Under the pieces are notes generated by a model that saw only the letters and a program-made list of their open reading frames with translations, did not search any database and was not told the origin of the DNA. Below are positions 24,012-33,713 of a DNA stretch of 64,000 nucleotides, in pieces (the stretch's first letter is position 1; every line of letters starts with the position of its first letter). The stretch spans positions 1 through 64,000 of the forward strand of contig JAFKEE010000036.1 of NCBI GenBank assembly GCA_017307505.1, read 5' to 3'. Source of the stretch: Acidobacteriota bacterium (GTDB lineage: Bacteria; Acidobacteriota; Terriglobia; Bryobacterales; Bryobacteraceae). The position numbers and the translations under genes are program-made.

Positions 24012-25430
24012 ATGGTCATTGTCTTTGTGCACGGCTGGAGCGTGCGCAATACCAACACGTACGGGCAACTGCCCCTACGCCTCAAAAAGAGCTTCAAAGC
24101 GGCCGGGAAACAGATTCAGGTAGAGAACATCTACCTGGGCCAGTATGTGAGCTTCGACGACCAGGTAACGGTTGACGACATCGCCAGGGCATTCGATTGC
24201 GCACTGCGGGAGAAGCTCTATGACTCCGCAACGAAGCAATGGAAGAAATTCGCCTGCATCACGCATTCCACCGGCGGGCCGGTCGCGCGGATGTGGATGG
24301 AGCTCTACTACGGCGCGGGCAAACTGGTGGAGTGCCCCATGTCCCACCTGGTCATGCTGGCCCCGGCCAATCACGGCTCGGCGCTCGCTCAACTGGGCAA
24401 GAGCCGCCTGAGCCGCATTAAGAGCTTCTTTGAAGGAGTCGAGCCCGGCCAGCGCGTGCTGGACTGGCTGGAACTCGGCAGCGAGCTCAGCTGGAATCTG
24501 AACACGAATTGGCTGGATTACGACTGCCGGGCCGCCGCCTGCTGGGTGTTCACCCTCACCGGCCAGCGCATCGACCGGAGTCTGTACGACCACCTCAACA
24601 GCTACACCGGTGAACAGGGCTCAGACGGCGTGGTCCGCGTCGCGGCAGCCAACATGAACACCAAACTGCTGACCTTTGAACAGAAGGGCCGCAAGCTCCA
24701 GTTCATCGGGCAGAAGCAGACCACGGCCACCGGCTTGGGCGTACTGCCCGGCCGTTCCCACTCCGGCCGCGACATGGGGATCATCGCCAGCGTGCGCGGT
24801 ACCGGCGACCACCCTACTCTGGAGTGGGTCACACGCTGCCTGTCGGTGTCGGATGTCACCGCCTACGATGCCGTCTGCAAAGACCTCGACGCCCTCACCG
24901 CCCAAACCCAGAAGGACGAGAGGATCGAAGAGGTCAAAGGCCTCCTGCGTACTGTCAAGTACCAGACAGACCGCTACGTCATGCTCGTCTTCCGCCTGAA
25001 GAACGATCGCGGCGACTACCTCTCAGACTACGATTTGCTGCTCACCGCAGGCCCCAACTATTCGCCCGACGACCTGCCCGAAGGCTTCTTCGTCGACCGC
25101 CAGAGGAACCAGCGCAATCCGGGCAAGCTCACTTACTACCTGAACTACGACGCAATGGCCAAGCTGAAAGGCAAGACCGCTGAGGGGCGTCTGGGGTTCA
25201 AGATTCTGGCTCGTCCCGTAAAGGGAGGACTGGTCTACTACGAAGTGGCTGAGTTTCAGTCCGACGTGGGGGGCGTTACCAGCATTCTGCAGCCCAACGC
25301 GACGGTCATGATCGACATCACCCTCAATCGCAACGTGGATGCTCGGGTCTTCCGGTTCACCGAGAATCTACCCACAGGCGATCAGGGTGAAGAGATCAGC
25401 GGCGTCCCCACCGGTCAGACCGTCCCGTAA
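24012..25430 (+). CDS. Lipase-like alpha/beta hydrolase
   Basis: A 472-aa product. I chose ATG 24012 because GGAGGTGA sits immediately upstream; GTG 24006 is the alternative. It lacks a signal peptide. Residues 1-250 form a lipase fold of the PGAP1/lactonising-lipase kind: HGWSV (oxyanion loop), THSTGGPVARMW with Ser86, APANHGSAL, and SDGVVRV resembling the lipase catalytic-Asp motif; the His may be in RSHSGRDMG. A beta-rich C-terminal domain (about 300-460) ends with a strand carrying TVMIDITLNRN. The substrate is unknown; an ester lipid is plausible. The last base abuts the stop of the convergent kinase gene. Confidence 0.8.
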   Translation: MVIVFVHGWSVRNTNTYGQLPLRLKKSFKAAGKQIQVENIYLGQYVSFDDQVTVDDIARAFDCALREKLYDSATKQWKKFACITHSTGGPVARMWMELYYGAGKLVECPMSHLVMLAPANHGSALAQLGKSRLSRIKSFFEGVEPGQRVLDWLELGSELSWNLNTNWLDYDCRAAACWVFTLTGQRIDRSLYDHLNSYTGEQGSDGVVRVAAANMNTKLLTFEQKGRKLQFIGQKQTTATGLGVLPGRSHSGRDMGIIASVRGTGDHPTLEWVTRCLSVSDVTAYDAVCKDLDALTAQTQKDERIEEVKGLLRTVKYQTDRYVMLVFRLKNDRGDYLSDYDLLLTAGPNYSPDDLPEGFFVDRQRNQRNPGKLTYYLNYDAMAKLKGKTAEGRLGFKILARPVKGGLVYYEVAEFQSDVGGVTSILQPNATVMIDITLNRNVDARVFRFTENLPTGDQGEEISGVPTGQTVP

Positions 25431-28058
25431 CTACTCAGTTGGAATTGCCTGCAGGCAGCGGGCCAGGCGATCGGGTTCGCCCTGGTCCGTTGCCCCCAGT
25501 TTGCCATCCTGCTGCAGTTGTTTGGCGAGGTCCAGTGCGCGCTGGTAGGAGCCGCGCGCCTCGCGCCAGTTGTGATTCGCGGCGTAAATCTCAGCCATCG
25601 CGGCCAGGGCCTTGAGCAGGTTCAACTGGTAGCGGCCCGCCTCGGCGTTCGACCGTACGATCTGCTGAAACGCATCGGCTGACTGTTTCAGATGCGTCAG
25701 CGCCTCGATGGGACGGTGGGCGCGCGAGAGCAGGACGCCCAACAGGGAGTTCGTAATCGCCACGTCCTCCTGGCTGCGCTGGCTGCTGGGACTGCGGGCC
25801 AGCAGCGCCGATTTCAAAGCCAGTCCGCGGCGCAGGCTTGCTTCAGCGCCCGCGATGTTGCCCAACTTCTCCAGCACTACGCCGATCTGGTCGCATTTCA
25901 CACCCAGGTCGCGGCTCACCTCGAAGTTCGCCGGATCATCCTGCGCCAGACGCTCCGAGATCTCCGCGCTCTTCAAACTCATGGCCAGCGAATCCTTGTA
26001 TTCGCCGGTCTCGATCAGCATGACGCCCATTCTCTGGTAGATGTTGCCCACTTCCCGCAGCGCCGTGGGGCTGTTCGGATTTGCGGCCAGGATCTCCAGC
26101 CGGATCACCAGCGCCTTCTCGTAAACCGATCTTGCCTCCGCATAGCGGCCCAGGTTCGTTTCATTCGGGCTGCCCAGCGAGTCGGCAATCCGCACCAGAT
26201 CCATGGAGATCTGCCGCCGCAGCCCTTCGTCGCTGGGGCTGCGAGCCAACAGCGCCTCTCGAATCGCCAGCGCCTTGCGGTTCCAGTCGATCGCATCCTG
26301 CGGCTTGCCGGCGATCTTCTGGTTGTCGCCCAGCACCCTGTATGTGGAAGCCAGGTCCGATTGGATCGCGGCGTTCTCCGGATCCTTGACGTTGAGCGCC
26401 TCCCGGATTTCCAGCGCCTTGCCCAGGTGATGCGATGCGTTGAATGCATCCCCCGTGCCGTCAAACATCTCGCTCACCCGCTGGTGCGCCGATGCCAGGT
26501 TCAACTGGGAAAGCTGCCCTGGCATCGCGTTCGCCAGTTTGTAGCGGATCTCCAGCTCCTTGCGTGCGCTGTTCAGGGCACCGGCGATATCGCCGATGTT
26601 GGGATAACCGACCCGGAACTGCACCTCGCCGATCTTGTGGTACGCCTCGGCCAGCTCCGACTGCAGAGTCAGGTCATTGCCCGCCTCACTGGCCAGTTTG
26701 TCCAGATAGGTCAACGCACGCCGCACCAGCAGCATGCGCGCCGGCGTCGAGCCGGGCAGGTCCCGGATGGCGTCACTGATCTCGAACAGGATGCTGTGCG
26801 CCAGCTCGCGCGTGTCTCGAAATCGCTCCTCGGCCCTCGCCTTTTGATTCTGCGTGGACAGGACGCCCCACATCAGCGTGATGCCCAGCAGAAACACCAC
26901 GGTGACGCCGAAGCGGTGGCGGCCCGCGAACTTCCAGCCGCGATAGCGCAACGTGTCGTTCCGTGCCCGCACCGGCCGGCCGCCCAGCACCCGGCGCAGG
27001 TCGTCCGTGAGCTGCTCCACTGAGGCGTAGCGCCGGTTGGGATCCTTGCGCAGAGCCATCAGGATGATCCAGTCCAGGTCGCCGCGCAGCAGCTTGCTCA
27101 GCCGCTTGGGACTCTCCTCCGCCTGCGGGCCCCCGTGCTTCAGCACCGCCACGCTGGGGCGCTGCGGATCGGCCAGGCAAATGGAGTTCAGCAGCTCCGG
27201 CAGCGGCTGCTCGGCGCGGCGCGAAGGATGCTGCCCGGTCAACAGTTCATAGAGCACCACCCCCAGCGAATAAACATCGCTACTGGTGGTGATCGGCTCG
27301 CCGCTCACCTGCTCCGGGCTGGCATAGGCAGGGGTCATGGGCTGCAAGCCCATGGTCTGCGAATGGAAGCTGCCGTCCAGGCAGGCCAGCAGGTTTTTGG
27401 CGATGCCGAAATCCATCAGCTTCACCTCGCCGTCTTCCGACACCAGGATGTTGCTGGGCTTCAGGTCGCGATGGACAATCAGGAACCGGTGGGCGTGCTG
27501 AACGGCCGCGCAGGCCTTCAGAAACAGCATCAGCCGCTGGCGCAGCGACAGGTTGTGCGCATTGGCATACTCGTCGATGGGCCGCGCATCGCGGATGTAC
27601 TCCATGACGAAATACGGCAGACCCGCGGTGGTCACCCCGCCGTCCAACAGGCGGCAGATGTTGGGGTGATCCAGATTGGCGAGAATCTGACGCTCGTTCT
27701 GAAACCGGTGCAGCAGCTCTTCGCTGTCCTGGCTGATGTTCAACACCTTGATCGCGACGCGCTTGTGGTACTGGTCGTCGTCGCGCATCGCGACATACAC
27801 CACACCCATGCCGCCGCGGCCAAGTTCGCGTTCGATCCGGTACGGGCCCACCCGGCCGCCCGTGCGCGGAATGTCCGAAGAGTCAGGCGACTTCGCGTCC
27901 GCGGTATTGAACTTGCGGTCAAACAGAGCCCCGGCGAGTTGACGCAGGTCCGCATCGGAGCCGCACGCTGCATCGAGAAATGCGGCGCGGTCCGGCAGCG
28001 GAGCAGCCTCCTCGGTGTTGAGGCGCGCCAGAATCTCTTCCAGGCTTAGCTTGGGCAT
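25431..28058 (-). CDS. Membrane Ser/Thr protein kinase with TPR sensor tail
   Basis: An 875-aa product. Residues about 70-350 are a complete Hanks-type kinase: GRGGMGVVY P-loop, VAIKVL lysine, HRDLKPSN catalytic loop, DFGIAK and the activation/APE-like segment YASPEQ. One membrane helix (FGVTVVFLLGITLMWGVL) follows near residue 385, then a long extracytoplasmic region of TPR-like helical repeats to the end. This PknB-plus-TPR plan is common in Acidobacteria and Planctomycetes. The N-terminal 60 residues are a helical lead. The downstream targets are unknown. Its TAG stop touches the TAA of the lipase gene. Confidence 0.93.
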   Translation of the reverse strand: MPKLSLEEILARLNTEEAAPLPDRAAFLDAACGSDADLRQLAGALFDRKFNTADAKSPDSSDIPRTGGRVGPYRIERELGRGGMGVVYVAMRDDDQYHKRVAIKVLNISQDSEELLHRFQNERQILANLDHPNICRLLDGGVTTAGLPYFVMEYIRDARPIDEYANAHNLSLRQRLMLFLKACAAVQHAHRFLIVHRDLKPSNILVSEDGEVKLMDFGIAKNLLACLDGSFHSQTMGLQPMTPAYASPEQVSGEPITTSSDVYSLGVVLYELLTGQHPSRRAEQPLPELLNSICLADPQRPSVAVLKHGGPQAEESPKRLSKLLRGDLDWIILMALRKDPNRRYASVEQLTDDLRRVLGGRPVRARNDTLRYRGWKFAGRHRFGVTVVFLLGITLMWGVLSTQNQKARAEERFRDTRELAHSILFEISDAIRDLPGSTPARMLLVRRALTYLDKLASEAGNDLTLQSELAEAYHKIGEVQFRVGYPNIGDIAGALNSARKELEIRYKLANAMPGQLSQLNLASAHQRVSEMFDGTGDAFNASHHLGKALEIREALNVKDPENAAIQSDLASTYRVLGDNQKIAGKPQDAIDWNRKALAIREALLARSPSDEGLRRQISMDLVRIADSLGSPNETNLGRYAEARSVYEKALVIRLEILAANPNSPTALREVGNIYQRMGVMLIETGEYKDSLAMSLKSAEISERLAQDDPANFEVSRDLGVKCDQIGVVLEKLGNIAGAEASLRRGLALKSALLARSPSSQRSQEDVAITNSLLGVLLSRAHRPIEALTHLKQSADAFQQIVRSNAEAGRYQLNLLKALAAMAEIYAANHNWREARGSYQRALDLAKQLQQDGKLGATDQGEPDRLARCLQAIPTE

Positions 28059-28166
28059 AATTCGGCCTGATTCCCGGAGGACCGTACTCCGGTTATCGAG
28101 AGTATCGGCGGCGCCTCCACACGGCGATAGAGCAAGCGATACGATAGTGGCTCAGCAAGGACACCT

Positions 28167-29069
28167 ATGACGATGCGCATTTTCACTGTGTTTCTGGCCA
28201 TCGCCAGTACTTCCGTTTATGCCGCCGAACCACAGCCCGAGAAGATCTGGCCCAAGAGCGCACCCGGCGAAAAGGGCGACATCGGCCCGGAGGCGGACAC
28301 CACGAAAGCCGACGGAGCGCTCGTCGCCGGCCGCCGCGTCATCCGCCTCGGCAACGTAAGTGAGCCAACCATCACGATTTACCCGGCTCCGAAGAACCGC
28401 AACTCCGGCGCGGCCGTAGTCGTGTTTCCGGGCGGCGGCTACAACATCCTCGCGCTCGACCTGGAAGGCACAGAGGTCTGCGAATGGCTCAACTCCATCG
28501 GAGTCACGGGCGTCCTGTTGAAATACCGCGTACCCGCCCGCAAAGACGGTCCCCGCTGGGCCGCTCCTCTCCAGGACGCCCAGCGCGCCATGGGCATCGT
28601 GCGCTCGCGGGCGGTCGATCTACAAATCGACCCGAAGAAGATCGGCGTTCTCGGCTTCTCCGCTGGAGGCCACCTGGCCGCCCTCGCCAGCAATCAGTAC
28701 GAGCGCCGTAGTTACGACGCCCTCGATGCCGCCGACCAGGTGAGCAGCCGGCCCGACTTCGCCATCTTGATCTACCCGGCTTACCTGGCAGTCAAGGAGC
28801 AGGGCGACAAACTGGCCGAGGAGACACCCGTCACCGCGAACACTCCGCCCTCCTTCCTGGTGCAAACGGAAGACGATGGGGTGCGAGTCGAAAACAGCCT
28901 CGTGTACTACCAGGCGTTGAAGAACGCCAAAGTCCCCGCCGAAATGCACATCTTCGCCAAGGGCGGACATGGCTACGGCCTGCGCCCCACGGAACTGCCG
29001 GTGACGCAGTGGCCGAAAATGGCGGAAACCTGGATGCGGGGCCTGGGGCTCCTTCCGGCGGTGAAGTAG
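28167..29069 (+). CDS. Secreted acetyl-esterase-like alpha/beta hydrolase
   Basis: A 300-aa product with AAGGA at spacing 6 and a signal peptide (MRIFTVFLAIASTSVYA). It has FPGGGYNILA (the HGGG-like oxyanion loop), GFSAGGH nucleophile, QTEDDGVRVENS with the acid residue and GGHGYGLR with the catalytic His. This is the BD-FAE/acetylxylan-esterase type of hydrolase common in polysaccharide-degrading bacteria. It is divergent from the kinase gene and followed by a heptamer repeat. Confidence 0.88.
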   Translation: MTMRIFTVFLAIASTSVYAAEPQPEKIWPKSAPGEKGDIGPEADTTKADGALVAGRRVIRLGNVSEPTITIYPAPKNRNSGAAVVVFPGGGYNILALDLEGTEVCEWLNSIGVTGVLLKYRVPARKDGPRWAAPLQDAQRAMGIVRSRAVDLQIDPKKIGVLGFSAGGHLAALASNQYERRSYDALDAADQVSSRPDFAILIYPAYLAVKEQGDKLAEETPVTANTPPSFLVQTEDDGVRVENSLVYYQALKNAKVPAEMHIFAKGGHGYGLRPTELPVTQWPKMAETWMRGLGLLPAVK

Positions 29070-29078
29070 CGGGGAAGT

Positions 29079-29221
29079 AGCTATCAGCCATCAGCTTTCA
29101 GCGATCAGCTTCTGGGATAGCGCTTAATCAGCCCCGTTCTCACGCAGCGGCAGCCCCAGCCCGGCAGATCCGCAATCCCCGGGTCCGAAAGCTGAAAGCT
29201 GATAGCTGACAGCTGATAGCT
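29079..29221. repeat. Inverted pair of heptamer arrays (AGCTNNC) around a 73-bp core
   Basis: The left array at 29079-29113 reads AGCTATC, AGCCATC, AGCTTTC, AGCGATC, AGCTTCT. The right array at 29187-29221 reads GAAAGCT, GAAAGCT, GATAGCT, GACAGCT, GATAGCT, the reverse complement of the same family. The core starts with ATAGCGCTTAATCAG, matching the core next to the array at 11580. It fills the gap between two convergent genes and could fold into a long hairpin. Confidence 0.85.
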
Positions 29222-29225
29222 CTCT

Positions 29226-30440
29226 TCAGTACGGACTGATCGAATGCGGCGCCAGCTCTGCGCTGCGTCCCAGCAACTTCTCCACGTCCTTGCGCAGCGG
29301 CCCCACCGCCTTGCCGAAAATCATCTTGTACGCCTGGCAGAAGTAGTCGAGATCCTCAAACTGCCGGTGCATGCCGTGCCGCGTCTTGGGGCATCCGCCG
29401 TGACAGATCGTCTGGTACTCGCACACCTGGCACTCGGGGTGCGCCAGCGTCTTCTTCACCGCGAACGAGTAGCGCTTCTGCCGCCGGGCGATCTCCGGGA
29501 ACGAGTCGATGTTCACATTGCCCAGCTTCCACGACGACTCAACGAAAAAGTCGCACGGATACACATCGCCGTTATACTCCACCACGACATAGCTGTCGCA
29601 GGTCTCGTGCATCGTACAACTGCCCGGCTTCTGGCCGGCGATGGCCTCCGCCAGATTGTCGAAAAACCGCACCCGGGTCCTGCGCCGCTCCGGCCACCAC
29701 AGGTCGAATATCTCGCACATGAACTGCCCATACTCCTGAGGAGTAATCGTGAAGGGAAATGGCTTACCGTCGGCATCGAACTCAGCCAGCGGGATGAACT
29801 GCATGTAGTCGATCCCCAACGAACGGTAGAACTTATAGATCTCCCGCGGCTTGTGCACGTTCGCCTGGCTCACCACGCACAGCACGTTGAAGTCGACTTT
29901 CTCCTTCTGCAGCACTTCGACGCCACGCATCACGTTCTTCCACGTGCCGTGACCCGCCTTGTTGAAGCGGTAGAGGTCGTTCACTTCTTCCGGACCGTCC
30001 AGCGAGATGCCGATCAGGAACTTGTACTCCCGGAAAAGCTGGCCCCAGTCTTTGTCGAGCAAGACGCCATTCGTCTGCAGCGCATTCGATACCGACTGAC
30101 CGTTGCGGCCATGCCGCTGCTGCAGATCCACCAGCTTCTGGAAGAAGGGCAGCCCGGCCAGTGTCGGCTCCCCACCCTGGAAAGCGAATGTCGACGCCGG
30201 ATAGGAGTAAAACAGGTAGTTGTCCACCAGCCTCTCCAGCGTATCGTTGGTCATCAGACGCGCCGGTAGTTCTTTGTAGGGATCCGCGTCCCGGTCGAGA
30301 TAGAAGCAATAGGAGCAATCCAGGTTGCAGACCGCCGAGGCCGGCTTGATCAGCAGCGAAGTGATCCGCGGAGCCTGCCCCTGAATGGACGCCGTCGAAT
30401 AGCTGTCGTTCACGATCGCAAAGGGATTCCCAGGCGTCAT
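29226..30440 (-). CDS. Anaerobic sulfatase-maturating radical SAM enzyme
   Basis: A 404-aa product from ATG 30440. The radical SAM cluster motif CNLDCSYC gives Cys38, Cys42 and Cys45. The C-terminal SPASM part has CTMHETCDSYVVVEYNGDVYPCDFF and CQVCEYQTICHGGCPK for two auxiliary 4Fe-4S clusters. PASAVCNLDCSYCFYLDR is diagnostic of anSME, which oxidises a Cys or Ser of sulfatases to formylglycine. No sulfatase gene is in the window. The start lies only 19 bp from that of the divergent repair gene. Confidence 0.93.
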   Translation of the reverse strand: MTPGNPFAIVNDSYSTASIQGQAPRITSLLIKPASAVCNLDCSYCFYLDRDADPYKELPARLMTNDTLERLVDNYLFYSYPASTFAFQGGEPTLAGLPFFQKLVDLQQRHGRNGQSVSNALQTNGVLLDKDWGQLFREYKFLIGISLDGPEEVNDLYRFNKAGHGTWKNVMRGVEVLQKEKVDFNVLCVVSQANVHKPREIYKFYRSLGIDYMQFIPLAEFDADGKPFPFTITPQEYGQFMCEIFDLWWPERRRTRVRFFDNLAEAIAGQKPGSCTMHETCDSYVVVEYNGDVYPCDFFVESSWKLGNVNIDSFPEIARRQKRYSFAVKKTLAHPECQVCEYQTICHGGCPKTRHGMHRQFEDLDYFCQAYKMIFGKAVGPLRKDVEKLLGRSAELAPHSISPY

Positions 30441-30459
30441 ATGCTCGGAGTGTATCACT

Positions 30460-31194
30460 ATGACCCCGGACGCCCTCTCGGCCCAGATCCACGAGCGCAT
30501 GCTGGCCCTTTCCGATGCCGGCTTCGCCGCCGGGCAGAGGCGCTTTTTCCAGCACGAAGTCGATACCTACGGCGTGCGCACTCAGGCTCTGAACGGGGTC
30601 GTTCGAGAGGTCTACTCCACCATCAAGGGCTGGCCGCTGGCGGAGCGAAACACCCTCATGAACCGCCTTTGGAAGACCGGCAAGCTGGAGTCCGGTGTCC
30701 TCGCCTGTCACGTCTACCGGCGCTTCGCCCGCCAGTGCACGGCCTGTGAGTTCAAGCTCTTCGAGCGCTGGCTCGACCGCTACGTCCACAACTGGGCCCA
30801 CACCGATGGGATCTCCTCCTGGCTGCTCGCTGCCTGCATCGAAAACGAGCCAGGCCTCCGGTTCTCCCTCAAGCCCTGGACCGTCTCCCCCAACCGCTGG
30901 AAACGCCGCGCCTCCGCCGTTGCCCTGCTCCAGGAGGCCAAAGCCGGCCGCCACACGGACTACATCTTGGAGATTGCCGCCCGCTTGCTGCCCGACCGCG
31001 ATGACATGGTGGAGAAGGGCGTCGGCTGGCTGCTGAAGGAATCCTACCCCGCGCGGCCCGCCGCAACGCATGCTTTCCTCATGGAGAACCGCGAAGCCGC
31101 CACCCGCCTCACGCTCCGCTACGCGGCGGAGAAGATGACGGTGCACCATCGGCAATTGCTGCTCGCATCTCATCGATCAGCGAGTCGATCGTGA
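30460..31194 (+). CDS. DNA alkylation repair protein (AlkD-like)
   Basis: A 244-aa product with GGAG 9 nt before ATG 30460. The alpha-helical HEAT-like layout and the motifs RYVHNWAHTDGIS, SPNRWKRRASAVALL and VEKGVGWLLKE follow the AlkD family, which excises alkylated bases without flipping them. The C-terminal 28 codons overlap the end of the antisense histidine kinase gene. The start codon is 19 bp from the divergent maturase start. Confidence 0.9.
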   Translation: MTPDALSAQIHERMLALSDAGFAAGQRRFFQHEVDTYGVRTQALNGVVREVYSTIKGWPLAERNTLMNRLWKTGKLESGVLACHVYRRFARQCTACEFKLFERWLDRYVHNWAHTDGISSWLLAACIENEPGLRFSLKPWTVSPNRWKRRASAVALLQEAKAGRHTDYILEIAARLLPDRDDMVEKGVGWLLKESYPARPAATHAFLMENREAATRLTLRYAAEKMTVHHRQLLLASHRSASRS

Positions 31195-33607
31195 ACGGTT
31201 TGGGAATGAACCGGCCGGGCAGCGCCTCCAGCCGTGTTTCGTGGCTGTAGCCCGACATGAACAATACCGGAAATTCCGGCTTGAGGGCCCGCATCCGCGT
31301 CACCATCTCCACGCCCGTCATGCCCGGCATGACAACATCCGATAAAACCAGGTCGAAGGCACGGCTGGCGAATAATTCCAGGGCTTCGGCGCCGGACCCG
31401 GCCGGCTGCACGTGAAATCCGGAACGTTCCAGCGCCGTGGCCAGAAACTCCCGCACGGCCTGTTCGTCCTCCACCAGCAGGACCCGCGCCCCGGCGCCGG
31501 CCTCCGCCGCAATGGCCTCGGGCCCGTCCGCCGCAGCGGCCGCGCCGCTCCGGGCCGGGAAGTAGATCAGGAACTGCGTCCCCTGACCGGGCTCGCTCCG
31601 TACCTGGATAGCTCCCTGGTTCTGACGGACGATGCCGTATACCGTGGCCAGCCCCAGTCCTGTGCCGCGTCCCGTCTCCTTGGTGGTGAAAAAGGGCTCG
31701 AAGATCTTGGGCAGAAGCTCGCTGGCGATGCCCTCGCCGGAATCGCGGAACTCCAGAGTCACATGGGCGCCCGGCAGCACTCCTGCCAACTCGCCCGCCT
31801 GGCCGCTCTCAAGCCGGGAGACGAAGGTTTTGATGGCAATCCGCCCGCCGGCCGGCATCGCGTCCTTCGCGTTCGCCGCCAGATTCACCAGGATCTGCGA
31901 AATCTGGCTCGGATCAGCCAGAATCACGGGCAACTCGAACGCCGGTTGGAAATCCACCTCGATCCGCGCGCCCAGCAGGGGCGGCAGCAGTTGCAGGGTC
32001 TCCCGGATCTCGGCATTGAGATCCAGCAGCCTGGGCTGCGTCATTTGCCGGCGGCTGAAGGTGAGCAACTGGCGCGTCAACTCGGCGGCCCGTTCGGCGG
32101 CCTTGCGCACCTGGTCCAGGGAAGCGGCCGGTGACTGCCCGCGGGCACATTGATTGCTGGCTATCTCGTTGAACCCCAGAATCGCGGTCAACAGGTTGTT
32201 GAAGTCGTGGGCCACTCCGCCCGCCAGCCGGCCCACCGCCTCCATCTTGCTGGTTTGGCGGATCTGCTCCTCCATCTCCCTGCGCTGGCGGATGTCCTCC
32301 AGCAGCACGATGCAGTAGTCCGGCGAGCCATCCGGCTTGAGCGCGATGGAGACCCGCGCGCGGGCCCAAACCGCCTCGCCGTTCTTGGCCACAAAAGCCC
32401 GCTCAAAATCGTGGTGGCGCGCCTCGCCGATCACCAGGTCGAAAGCCCGCTGCCGCGCGACTCCATGCTCCTTCGGATCCACGATGTCCAGATAGTTCAT
32501 CCCGCGCAGTTCTTCCCACGCATAGCCGAAGATGTCGCAGAACTTGGCGTTCGCCAGGATGAACTTGCCGGTAGGCGAGACGTGCGCAATACCCAGCGGA
32601 GCCTCGGCGAACGTCGTCCGGAACCGCCGCTCCATCTCGTCCACTTCCCTTACCCGCCGGCTGGCTTCGCGCTGCAGATCTCGATTCCACCTCCAGGCCA
32701 GGACGATGCCGCCGCCGCATAAGGCCAGGATGAGAAACATCGTCACGCGGCTCATCAGCGTCCACAGCATGCTGAGCACCAGCAGATTGCGCCCGATCCG
32801 CTCAGCAGAGCCGGAGTGAAATGTCGCCTCCATGCGCTGCCACATCATGTCGGTGACGCCGAAGGTGATCACCGCCAGAATGACGGCTCCGGCCAGCACG
32901 CCCGTGAAAACGCTGCGGGACGAAACGCGTTCCCGCGTCAGGGCTCCGAAATTCTGCGCCTTCCAGCGCTCTACCGCGGCGGACCAGAACCGAAGGATGA
33001 CGGCAGCCAGCCCGGCATCCACCAGCGCCCCCAGCCACCATGCCTCCCAGTGCGCCAGCGTCACCTGGGCCTGCGAATCGTTCAGCTGGCTGAGAAAGAA
33101 CGAGCCCGAAGAGGCCACCAGCGTGCACAGCAACGCGCTCATGCAATACCCCAGCCGGGCCGCGAGATTGCGTAACTGGTAAGGGAGACCCGTAAGCCGG
33201 TAGACAATGGCCAGGATGGTCAGTGCGGACGCGTCAGTGAGAATGAACGGGGCCAGCCAGTACGTCGGCAGGTGCGCTGACAGGCCCATGCCCAGGCATC
33301 CCGCAATCACTGGCAGCACGGCATACTCCAGCCCGAACCAGAACAGGATGACAATGCCCAGGACCAGGGGAGGATGCAGCGCGACACGCCATTCGACGGC
33401 AGCCACGCGATTGAACGGCATGCTGGTGACGTTCAGTCCATACAGCCAGCACAGGAGCGTGAGAACGAGACACCCCGCCATCAGAAGCAGGGCGGGCCTT
33501 TGGCGCCACAGGCCGCATTGAAGCAGCATCCACGCGGGAATGGGCGTCCAACTGCCCTGCCCCGCGGGATCCGGCTTGCTGGCGGACTCAGGCTCGGAAT
33601 GACTCAC
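31109..33607 (-). CDS. Hybrid histidine kinase with MASE1-like membrane domain, PAS and receiver
   Basis: An 832-aa product. Residues about 25-310 hold roughly eight membrane helices in a MASE1-like sensor. Then come a PAS domain ([19 protein letters not shown]), the H-box [15 protein letters not shown]- and G-boxes ([29 protein letters not shown]), and a C-terminal receiver ([20 protein letters not shown] with phospho-Asp, FMSGYS). No partner regulator is adjacent. A hairpin at 33640 precedes the gene. Its last 28 codons overlap the repair gene tail to tail. Confidence 0.93.
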   Translation of the reverse strand: MSHSEPESASKPDPAGQGSWTPIPAWMLLQCGLWRQRPALLLMAGCLVLTLLCWLYGLNVTSMPFNRVAAVEWRVALHPPLVLGIVILFWFGLEYAVLPVIAGCLGMGLSAHLPTYWLAPFILTDASALTILAIVYRLTGLPYQLRNLAARLGYCMSALLCTLVASSGSFFLSQLNDSQAQVTLAHWEAWWLGALVDAGLAAVILRFWSAAVERWKAQNFGALTRERVSSRSVFTGVLAGAVILAVITFGVTDMMWQRMEATFHSGSAERIGRNLLVLSMLWTLMSRVTMFLILALCGGGIVLAWRWNRDLQREASRRVREVDEMERRFRTTFAEAPLGIAHVSPTGKFILANAKFCDIFGYAWEELRGMNYLDIVDPKEHGVARQRAFDLVIGEARHHDFERAFVAKNGEAVWARARVSIALKPDGSPDYCIVLLEDIRQRREMEEQIRQTSKMEAVGRLAGGVAHDFNNLLTAILGFNEIASNQCARGQSPAASLDQVRKAAERAAELTRQLLTFSRRQMTQPRLLDLNAEIRETLQLLPPLLGARIEVDFQPAFELPVILADPSQISQILVNLAANAKDAMPAGGRIAIKTFVSRLESGQAGELAGVLPGAHVTLEFRDSGEGIASELLPKIFEPFFTTKETGRGTGLGLATVYGIVRQNQGAIQVRSEPGQGTQFLIYFPARSGAAAAADGPEAIAAEAGAGARVLLVEDEQAVREFLATALERSGFHVQPAGSGAEALELFASRAFDLVLSDVVMPGMTGVEMVTRMRALKPEFPVLFMSGYSHETRLEALPGRFIPKPFTIDSLIDEMRAAIADGAPSSSPPRSGA

Positions 33608-33639
33608 AACGATTCAATCGGCTTCTTCGCAGGATTCTG

Positions 33640-33672
33640 CACACCAGGACGCAATCCTGGCGTCCTGGTGTG
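33640..33672 (-). terminator. Strong hairpin between Gfo/Idh and histidine kinase genes
   Basis: Perfect 12-bp stem CACACCAGGACG (33640-33651) / CGTCCTGGTGTG (33661-33672) with a 9-nt loop. The loop contains a further CCTGG. There is no T-run, so it may be an operator for the kinase gene rather than a terminator. Confidence 0.5.
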
Positions 33673-33713
33673 CCGTCGGGATCATAATACTCGAAGACGC
33701 CGGCGTTCGTTGA

